Of a stretch of 34,120 nucleotides of DNA, positions 24,801 to 30,621 are shown piece by piece. The notes under the pieces are model-generated. The model was not told the DNA's origin and did not search any database. It worked only from the letters and a program-made list of their open reading frames with translations. The position numbers and the translations under genes were made by a program. Each line of letters starts with the position of its first letter. The first letter of the stretch is position 1. The stretch spans positions 1 through 34,120 of the forward strand of contig NZ_JAUXYO010000006.1 of the NCBI RefSeq assembly GCF_030694325.1, written 5' to 3'. Source of the stretch: Allobosea sp. (GTDB lineage: Bacteria > Pseudomonadota > Alphaproteobacteria > Rhizobiales > Beijerinckiaceae).

Positions 24801-27800
24801 ACGCAGGCAATAGCAACGGCGCATCGATTCAACGAGGTCTGTCCGGACTTGCCGGCGCGCCGTCCGCAACGATCTCGTACAATGTTACCGAAGCGCTCGA
24901 TGCAAACGAAACGGTGACCGTTCAGTTCTCCAGAGACGGTACAAATGCTAATCTTCAGCAGGTTCAGCTGATCAACAGCGCCACGGGCAACAACGGCGTC
25001 AGCAATTTCGTCCTGACGGGCCCATTTACCGCCGCTGCCTTTATCCGCTTCACGGTGTCGGCGCTCAACGATGGCGACGACCTTGTCAGCATTGACGACA
25101 TCAGTGTCACCTTCCCGACCACGGTCAACGGTGGCGCTACCGGCGAAATCCTGATCGGCGACGTGAACGGCTCGACGTTCAACGCCGGCGGCGGCAACGA
25201 CATCGTCATCGGCGGCCTCGGCAACGACACCATCGATGCCGGCACGGGCAATGACACGATCGTCTGGAACGCGAACGCCACGGGGCCGACCGACGGGCGC
25301 GACTTCATGAACGGCGGCGGCAACACCGACACCGTCATCATCAACGGCAACGACGGCGGCGACGCCTTCGTCGTCTACAGCCGCGCGGCCGCGATCACCA
25401 ACGGCGTAACGCCGCTCAACGCCAACACCGAAATCGTCATCACCCGCAACGGCGTGGCGATCGCCGATCTCGACAACGTCGAGGAGATCATCATCAACAC
25501 CGGCGACGGCACCGACTCGGTGTCGACGATCGGCACCTTCGCCGGCACGACCCTTTTGCCGAACACGATCACCATCAACGGCGGCGCCGACGACGACACG
25601 GTCGACATCTCGGCTCTCGCCTCGGCGCACCGCGTGGTGTTCCGCAGCAATGGCGGCAACGACACGATCGTCGGCGATCTGCGTCCGCAGGACGTGGTCG
25701 AACTGGCGGCCGGCCAGGACATCTCCGGCTATACGCTGGTGAACAATGGCAACGGCACCCAGACCTTCGGCAACGGCACCCACTCCATCACCTTCACCGG
25801 TGCGGTGCCGCCTCAGTTCCAGAATGGTCCGGGGACCGGGGGGACGGGTCTCGACGACGAGGATTTGGAAGACCTTCTCGACATGGTTCAGGACGGGCTG
25901 GTCCGCGACTCCTCGGGCTATGGCAACAATGTCGACAATCCCGAGTGGGGCACGTCCGGTGGCCAGTTCATCCGGCTGACCGACGCCTACTATACGGACG
26001 GCGCGTCGGGCATCCGCCAGACGGGGCTTACTCCGCGCGATATCTCCAACATCCTGTCCAACCAGGACAATGACGGGGACGGCATCGAGGAGAGCATCGT
26101 CAATGCCTTCGGCGGGACGAGCCTGCTGACCTTCTTCGGCCAATATTTCGACCACGGGCTCGATTTCGTGGCCAAGGGCCAGCCGGGCTCGGTCTATATC
26201 GGCGACGTCGGCGCGACCCCGGTCAATGCGCCGCGCTCGAACATCGTTCCGGGTACCGGCGTGGACCCCGACGGCATTCCCAACAGCGGGGACGAGATCC
26301 CGGCCGAGTACGTCAACCAGGCCTCGCCCTATGTCGATCAGAACCAGACCTATGGTTCCAGCAACGCGATCACCAACCTGCTGCGCAGGTGGGAAGTCGG
26401 CGCTGACGGTGAACCGGTGCAGACAGCCTACCTGCTGTCGGGGGACATCGACGCCTCGGGCAATCCGCTCCTGCCGACGCTCGATCATATCCGCGCCAAC
26501 TACCGGGTCATGACCGGCGGCGACGAACTGACCGCGGAGGACATCTCGAACTATGACGGCAGCGGCCAGCCGCTCCTGATAGACTTCATCCCGGCATTCG
26601 TGCCCGGCACCAACCCGCCGCAGCTCGATCTCGACGCCATCGGCCATTACTTCATCGCCGGCGATGGCCGGGCCAACGAAAACGTCATGCTGACCTCGAT
26701 CCACACGATCTGGGAACGCAACCACAACTTCTGGGTCGACGAGATCAAGACCAAGACCAACAACGCGTGGACCGAGGCCGAATATTTCGAAGCGGCTCGC
26801 ATGATGAACATCGCCGAATACCAGCGTGTGGTGTTCACCGAGTTCGCCACCGCGATGGCCGGCGGCTTCGACGGCGACGACGAACATGGCTTCGAGGGCT
26901 ATGACCCGACGGTCGACGCCTCGATCTCGGTGGAGTTCGCCCAGGCGGCCTATCGCTTCGGCCACTCCATGCTCAACGAGACCGTGAGCTATGTCGACGC
27001 GAATGGGGATCTTCAGGAGATCTCCCTGGTGCAGGCCTTCCTCAGCCCGAACCAGGTCTCCGCACTCGGGATCGACGGCCTGATCGGCGGCTCGGTCCAG
27101 GTGCAGCACCAGGCGATCGACGAAGACGTTGTCAACGCGCTCCGCAACCAGCTCGTGGGGCGGCCGCTAGACCTTGCCGCGCTCAACATCTTCCGCGGTC
27201 GTGACATGGGCATCGCCCCGTTCAACGAGGTCCGTTCGCAGCTTTACGAGCAGACGGGTCTCAGCGCCCTGCGGCCCTATTCGGACTGGGCCGACTTCGC
27301 GCAGCGCAACGACATCTCCGCGACGATGCTCGGAAAGCTGCAACTGGCCTATCCGGACGGGTTCGAGACGATGGATCTGTGGATCGGCGGCCTTCTGGAG
27401 AAGCCGATGGCCGGCCAGCTCGGCTCGACCTTCGGCTATATCTTCCTCGAGCAGCTCGACCGGCTGCAGCACGGCGATCGCTTCTATTATCTCGAGATCT
27501 TCGACGACTCGCTGTTCACCGATGAGAACAGCATAACGTTCGCCAAGATCATCGAGCGCAATACGGGGCTCACCGGGTTGCCTGAAAACGTCTTCGACCT
27601 CGACGCGTCCAATGCGCCCGCCGACGACGATGACAGCATCTTCGATAACGACGACGACGACGACGACGCCGGGAACGGCGACGATGATGACGACGATGAT
27701 GACACCGACGGTGACGACGACGACCAGGACGACGATGATGACGACGCCGGGAACGGTGACGACGACGACAGCGATGACGATGACGACGGCGATGATTGCG

Positions 27801-28753
27801 GCTGCGACGACGACGATGTCGCCACGCCTCCGCCGGCCTCGCCCTCGGGCGGCGGTTTGCGGACCGGGACGCCGGGCACGGATGTCCTGGTCGGGACGGC
27901 CGGGGCCGACAACATCATCGGCTTTGCCGGCGACGACGTTCTGATCGGCGAGGCTGGCGACGACCGGGTTTCGGCTGGCGAGGGCGCTGACTTCGTCGAT
28001 GCGGGGGCGGGGGCCGACATCGTCTTCCTCGGCGGCGGCGACGACCATGGCTTCGGCGGGGCGGGCAATGACGCGCTCTATGGCGAGGCGGGCGACGACC
28101 GGGTCTTCGGCGAGGCGGGCGACGACCGTCTCGAGGGCGGGGTCGGCCGCGACACCATGGTCGGCGGCGCCGGCGACGACCTGATCGTGGCGGCGGTGGG
28201 TGACGGCGACGACACCTATCATGGCGACGATCTGGACGGCGGCGACGGCGTGGACACGCTCGACATGTCGGCGATCTCGGCCTCGATCACGGTCGATCTC
28301 GGCTCGGGCCTTCTCGGCCGCGGCAGCGCCGTCAGCGTCGAGAGCGGAACCGACACGCTGTGGGGCATCGAGAACGTCGCCACCGGATCGGGCGAGGACA
28401 CGATCACCGCCAGCGCGGCCGTCAACGTGATGGAGGGCGGCGCCGGCGACGACGTGTTCCGCTTCACCAGCGTCCAGGCGGCCGACGGCGACACGATCCT
28501 CGATTTCGAGCCGGGCGACCGTCTCGATCTCTCCGGGATCGACGCCGACACCGGGGCCGACGGCAACCAGGCCTTCACCATCGCCAGCGGTCCGCAGTTC
28601 ACCGCCTCGGCGCAGTTGCTGGTGACCTATGAGACCCGCGCCGACGGCGACTACACGGTGGTGTCGGGCAATGTGAACGGTGACGACGAGGCTGATTTCC
28701 AGATCAACCTCAAGGGAACCCACACGCTGAGCCCGGGCAACATCGTCCTTTGA
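18899..28753 (+). CDS. Giant secreted RTX protein with two animal-type haem peroxidase domains (MopA-like)
   Basis: A 3,284-residue type I-secreted protein. Peroxidase domain 1 (about 262-945) has the distal triad Q276, D279, H280 in GQFFDHG, R537/E540 in GDGRGNEN, proximal H661 in YRFGHSM and N758 in NIARGRD. Domain 2 (about 2405-2893) repeats the set: Q2415, D2418, H2419, R2591/E2594, H2689, N2763. Between them lie RTX repeats (from 1036), two related beta-rich modules (about 1521-1680 and 1911-2072) around a cadherin-like stretch, and a second RTX block (about 2085-2125). After domain 2 come a poly-Asp linker (2909-2973), 12 RTX nonamers (2990-3097) and an RTX C-terminal region ending LSPGNIVL. 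The ATG at 18899 has GGGAG upstream; longer readings add unrelated residues. It resembles Mn(II)-oxidising MopA peroxidases, but the substrate is inferred. Confidence 0.93.
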   Translation: MFKLNLHDLEFVLKQIKIGEANANGADLTEIRVDPTTGEIITDATAYAGGVFVGNATYPLTNVDGPILYVRAIPDPHTPFGIRTVDGTYNNLVEGQETWGAAGQGMPRLLDGGAYLNEVDGDSISFGPTSTLTNTNYTPGSPSSQGPGTVVDADPRLISNLVSDMSLNNPAAIVAALTFAGNEDPYGTLADVQAEQPDWAANLAVMLSPTAMLSPTPPPTAAAIAAAKEAARDAVNLVLEPFGIEVDTSGSLSIPNVAPDEGLSAPFNAWMTFFGQFFDHGLDLISKGGAGTIYIPLQPDDPLYVPGGRTNFMVLTRSTNIPTDDPNQPTQRNVTTSWVDQNQTYTSHASHQVFLREYATVAGRTVATGNLLDGVGPDGGKNGLPTWADVKNQAREMLGIQLEDRDVGSVPLILTDAYGNFIPDAATGYARVIVGVGGDGVPNTFDDITVSGTPASPIIPTAVGALRTNNAFLDDIAHNAVPTGTFDHDNDPLTANVAIAADTDTDTGNAIGTDMRGNRVAYDNELLDRHFITGDGRGNENIGLTAVHHVFHSEHNRQVELQKKTILESGNLAFINEWLSTPITNLNQIDTPVEIAGLNWDGERLFQAARMATEMQYQHLVFEEFGRKIQPAIDPFVFNAVTDIDPSIFAEFANVIYRFGHSMLTDSMPRVFIDQTTGAITSQDDMGLIASFLNPLVFNYVDADGNPATAPVQISAEQAAGAIVRGMTTERGNEIDEFLTGALRNNLLGIPLDLGAINIARGRDTNMPTLNEAREQLYAATSSTFLKPYESWVEFAANLKNPLSVVNFIAAYGTHPSIEGTVAEKRDAAMKLVFGDPDLVLVNEIAAFNADRIAFLNATGAYTAANTGLNSIDLWIGGLAEKKMPFGGFLGSTFNAVFEAQMEALQDGDRFYYLTRTQGLNFLVELEENSFAKMIMANTDLAQPGPDGIRGTADDIVTRHIGADSFAAYDYVFEVNAANQHDYDPDNLSLSGVDPGGNDPVLEALGFGKVVRDDPRTAAVETNYFRTFGGEHVVVGGTDGNDTIITDFGDDGIWGGAGNDRIESGAGVDLVLGGAGDDIITDSGDTGDFLKGEEGNDVIANSNGLDVIMGGEGKDVIFVGVDDTEVFGGEGNDFILGGDGMDFLMGNEGDDWIEAGGGFDTTAGDNSELFFNSTILGHDVMFAGSEEHDFDAESGDDIMVQGPSVMRSEGMLGFDWSIHKSNPEAADSDLTKPIFTTDAEDILRDRFDAVEALSGWERDDVLRGDDRSSTPADGAGNLANAEGTMVGHELTQAGVDRIDGLRLLMGSALAQGTSGFEGGIAFDDGNILLGGAGSDLIEGRGGNDFIDGDAWLNVRIRITAPGVSNTAANELATIDSLKHTFTAPQLLALGLTDPSLVGKTLSELMIDRQIVPTQLNIVREIVLDDGVGENGVRDIDVAVFNDSYLAADGTPNYTITQNGDGTFTVSHDNVTIGIDPDTGRQIVSDGVDTIRNVEVLQFADRAISLVKPVLELNGFDPVNRNWGDDFTTRAYTNNNPGTTNAFNGAWVESGDAGAAQSATDGSIQITTLGTLTFSQGNADDSSIARSLNLANAVSATVSFTISDVNITGADNEEIIFEVSGDGVTFTTLETFDNGDGAQSFILPASALTANAVLRFRSNNTLDGGQNPESFSIDNLAVNAVFLAPSATPSVDVTANYDEDAVAVSIGSDPRITDFGSTLASARIVLTNAFPGDTLVVPASLAALGISAVTQVVASTIVVTLTGTASLAAYQTAIQSIGFRNTSQAPDTTPRIIETTVNGGFFESDPAITTITVQSVDDPVNAGNDTIITNALPGTAIVVPKWALLANDTDPDNTIDITAVSTTIGSDLVANLGADAITVTDTGTPGGSFQYTAAGGPATDNATVTLNSVANTTTLSETFGSTSYTDNDGTGVNTWADNWGENGDDGSSTSDNGQIRINGSRLEFDNGNNAGNSNGASIQRGLSGLAGAPSATISYNVTEALDANETVTVQFSRDGTNANLQQVQLINSATGNNGVSNFVLTGPFTAAAFIRFTVSALNDGDDLVSIDDISVTFPTTVNGGATGEILIGDVNGSTFNAGGGNDIVIGGLGNDTIDAGTGNDTIVWNANATGPTDGRDFMNGGGNTDTVIINGNDGGDAFVVYSRAAAITNGVTPLNANTEIVITRNGVAIADLDNVEEIIINTGDGTDSVSTIGTFAGTTLLPNTITINGGADDDTVDISALASAHRVVFRSNGGNDTIVGDLRPQDVVELAAGQDISGYTLVNNGNGTQTFGNGTHSITFTGAVPPQFQNGPGTGGTGLDDEDLEDLLDMVQDGLVRDSSGYGNNVDNPEWGTSGGQFIRLTDAYYTDGASGIRQTGLTPRDISNILSNQDNDGDGIEESIVNAFGGTSLLTFFGQYFDHGLDFVAKGQPGSVYIGDVGATPVNAPRSNIVPGTGVDPDGIPNSGDEIPAEYVNQASPYVDQNQTYGSSNAITNLLRRWEVGADGEPVQTAYLLSGDIDASGNPLLPTLDHIRANYRVMTGGDELTAEDISNYDGSGQPLLIDFIPAFVPGTNPPQLDLDAIGHYFIAGDGRANENVMLTSIHTIWERNHNFWVDEIKTKTNNAWTEAEYFEAARMMNIAEYQRVVFTEFATAMAGGFDGDDEHGFEGYDPTVDASISVEFAQAAYRFGHSMLNETVSYVDANGDLQEISLVQAFLSPNQVSALGIDGLIGGSVQVQHQAIDEDVVNALRNQLVGRPLDLAALNIFRGRDMGIAPFNEVRSQLYEQTGLSALRPYSDWADFAQRNDISATMLGKLQLAYPDGFETMDLWIGGLLEKPMAGQLGSTFGYIFLEQLDRLQHGDRFYYLEIFDDSLFTDENSITFAKIIERNTGLTGLPENVFDLDASNAPADDDDSIFDNDDDDDDAGNGDDDDDDDDTDGDDDDQDDDDDDAGNGDDDDSDDDDDGDDCGCDDDDVATPPPASPSGGGLRTGTPGTDVLVGTAGADNIIGFAGDDVLIGEAGDDRVSAGEGADFVDAGAGADIVFLGGGDDHGFGGAGNDALYGEAGDDRVFGEAGDDRLEGGVGRDTMVGGAGDDLIVAAVGDGDDTYHGDDLDGGDGVDTLDMSAISASITVDLGSGLLGRGSAVSVESGTDTLWGIENVATGSGEDTITASAAVNVMEGGAGDDVFRFTSVQAADGDTILDFEPGDRLDLSGIDADTGADGNQAFTIASGPQFTASAQLLVTYETRADGDYTVVSGNVNGDDEADFQINLKGTHTLSPGNIVL
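27623..27817 (+). repeat. Poly-aspartate linker with internal repeat and a Cys-Gly-Cys motif
   Basis: Residues 2909-2973 of the peroxidase: 45 of 65 are Asp by my count. A DDDDDDAGNGDDDD unit occurs twice, suggesting repeat expansion of GAC/GAT codons. C2967-G-C2969 sits in the acidic run, and I saw no other cysteine in the whole protein. It joins peroxidase domain 2 to the C-terminal RTX block. Confidence 0.9.
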
Positions 28754-28766
28754 TGCTTCGGGCTTA

Positions 28767-28795
28767 GCCACCCCGGCCCTTTGGGTCGGGGTGGC
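28767..28795 (+). terminator. Strong hairpin between the peroxidase and exporter genes
   Basis: A 13-bp stem (28767-28779 with 28783-28795, one G-T pair) with a TTT loop begins 14 nt after the peroxidase stop and ends 38 nt before the exporter ATG. No T tract follows, so it is more likely a partial terminator or an RNA 3'-end stabiliser that lowers expression of the exporter relative to its substrate. Confidence 0.55.
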
Positions 28796-28833
28796 GCCGG
28801 CTTCATCGCGTCAGCGTCATCGGGAACAGCGTC

Positions 28834-30621
28834 ATGATCTCCAACAGTCTCGCACGGGCCCGCAAACGCGATGCGGCGAAGTTGACGAAAGGCCTCCGTG
28901 GCATCTTCGTCTATCTCGTCGCGATCTCATGCCTGATCAACGTGCTGGCTCTGACCGGCTCGCTCTACATGATGCAGGTCTACGACCGCGCCCTGAGCAG
29001 CGGCAGCGTCCAGACGCTGATCGCGCTCTCCGTCATCGCGCTGGTGCTGTTTCTGTTCCAGGGCGGCTTCGATGCGGTGCGCTCGCGCATCCTGCTCAGG
29101 ATCGGCGCCCGCTTCGACCGCGACATCGCCCCGACCGCCCATCGCGTGGCGATCGACATGCCGCGCTTCGGCTTCTCGACCACCGAGGCGATCGAGCGCG
29201 GCCGGGACGTCGACACGGTACGAAGCTTCCTGGCCGGACAGGGGCCGGGCGCGCTCTTCGACATGCCCTGGATCCCGATCTATATCGGCTTCATCTATCT
29301 GCTCCACCCCTGGCTCGGCGCGCTGACGCTGGCGGGCGCGGTCGTCCTGACGCTGCTCACCATCGCCAGCGAGGTCTTCGCCCGCAACATCTCGACCGAG
29401 GCCAGGCAGTCGGCCATCGGCCGCAGCCTGATCGCGGAGTCCAACGCCCGCAACGCCGAGGTGCTGAAGGCGATGGGCTTCGCCGGCCGCGCCACGCGCC
29501 GCTTCGCCGAGGCCAATGAGGCCCATCTCGAGATGCAGTCGCGCGCCAGCGACCTGGTCGGCTCCTTCGGGGCCTTCTCCAAGGTGCTGCGGATGATCCT
29601 GCAATCGGCTGTGCTCGGGCTCGGCGCTTTCCTGACCATCAAGGGCGAACTCTCGGCGGGCGCGATCATCGCGGCCTCGGTCGCCTCCTCGCGCGCGCTC
29701 GCCCCGGTCGACCAGGCGATCGCCAACTGGCGGCCCTTCGTCGCCGCGCGCCAGGCCTTCGCCCGGCTGCGCGAGACCGTCGTCGCGCTCAGCCAGGCGG
29801 TCGAGCCGATGCAGTTGCCCGCGCCCCACCGCTACCTGAAGGTCGACCGCATCACCGTCTCGGCGCCGGGCACCGGCCAGGTCCTGCTCAGCGACGTCTC
29901 CTTCGACGTGATGGCGGGCCAGGCGGTCGGCATCATCGGCCCCAGCGGCGGCGGCAAGACCACGCTGGTGCGCGCGCTGACCGGCATCTGGCCGACATTG
30001 CGCGGCTCCGTGCGCCTCGACGGCGCCGAGCTCGAGCAATGGCCCGAGGAGGATCTCGGCCGCGCGGTGGGCTATCTGCCCCAGGAGGTCGGGCTGCTCG
30101 ACGCCACCGTGGAGGAGAACATCTCCCGGCTGGCCGAGCACGACGATTCGAGCGGCGTCATCGCCGCGGCCGAGGCGGCGGGCATGCACGATCTCATCGT
30201 CAGGCTGCCGGCCGGCTACCGCACGCCGCTCGGGCCCCAGGGCATGGCGATCTCAGCCGGCCAGCGTCAGCGCATCGGCCTGGCGCGGGCGCTCTACGGC
30301 AACCCGTTCCTCGTCATCATGGACGAGCCCAACTCGAACCTCGACGGCGAGGGCGAGGCTGCGCTGACGAAGGCGATCGAGCAGCTCAAGGCGCGCGGCG
30401 CGATCGTCATCATCGTCGCCCACCGGCCGAGCGCGCTCGCCGCTGTCGATCTCGTGGGCGTGATCCAGGCCGGCAAGCTCGCGGCTTTCGGCCCGAAGGA
30501 TCAGATCATCAAGCCCTCCTTGGGGGCGGCTGCGCAACCCGAACCGAGCAAGCCGATGCCCGGCCTGCCCAAGGTCGCTGGCTTCGGGGCTCAGTTCGAA
30601 GCGGAACGGGTGTCAGCATGA
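28834..30621 (+). CDS. Type I secretion ABC exporter (PrtD/HlyB type, no peptidase domain)
   Basis: A 595-residue inner-membrane permease-ATPase fusion. The N-terminal membrane domain starts with INVLALTGSLYMMQVYDRAL, characteristic of PrtD-type RTX exporters, and lacks a C39 peptidase domain, so substrates should carry C-terminal signals. The ATPase domain has Walker A GPSGGGKTT (369-377), signature ISAGQ (473-477, for the usual LSGGQ), Walker B IMDEP (D497, E498) and the switch histidine H530 in VAHRP. It lies 80 bp downstream of the giant peroxidase and overlaps the next gene by ATGA. It should energise export of the peroxidase, and perhaps of the second RTX protein, together with the HlyD-type protein and an outer-membrane TolC encoded elsewhere. 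Confidence 0.93.
   Translation: MISNSLARARKRDAAKLTKGLRGIFVYLVAISCLINVLALTGSLYMMQVYDRALSSGSVQTLIALSVIALVLFLFQGGFDAVRSRILLRIGARFDRDIAPTAHRVAIDMPRFGFSTTEAIERGRDVDTVRSFLAGQGPGALFDMPWIPIYIGFIYLLHPWLGALTLAGAVVLTLLTIASEVFARNISTEARQSAIGRSLIAESNARNAEVLKAMGFAGRATRRFAEANEAHLEMQSRASDLVGSFGAFSKVLRMILQSAVLGLGAFLTIKGELSAGAIIAASVASSRALAPVDQAIANWRPFVAARQAFARLRETVVALSQAVEPMQLPAPHRYLKVDRITVSAPGTGQVLLSDVSFDVMAGQAVGIIGPSGGGKTTLVRALTGIWPTLRGSVRLDGAELEQWPEEDLGRAVGYLPQEVGLLDATVEENISRLAEHDDSSGVIAAAEAAGMHDLIVRLPAGYRTPLGPQGMAISAGQRQRIGLARALYGNPFLVIMDEPNSNLDGEGEAALTKAIEQLKARGAIVIIVAHRPSALAAVDLVGVIQAGKLAAFGPKDQIIKPSLGAAAQPEPSKPMPGLPKVAGFGAQFEAERVSA

Noticed and set aside
20294-28771. Very long open frames (up to about 1,170 codons) on the minus strand opposite the giant peroxidase gene
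   Set aside because: They are mirror images of GC-rich, Asp/Gly/Ala-rich coding sequence and have repetitive Val/Asp/Ala composition. They show no domain, no plausible start signal and no conserved motif, while the plus strand has complete peroxidase and RTX motifs.
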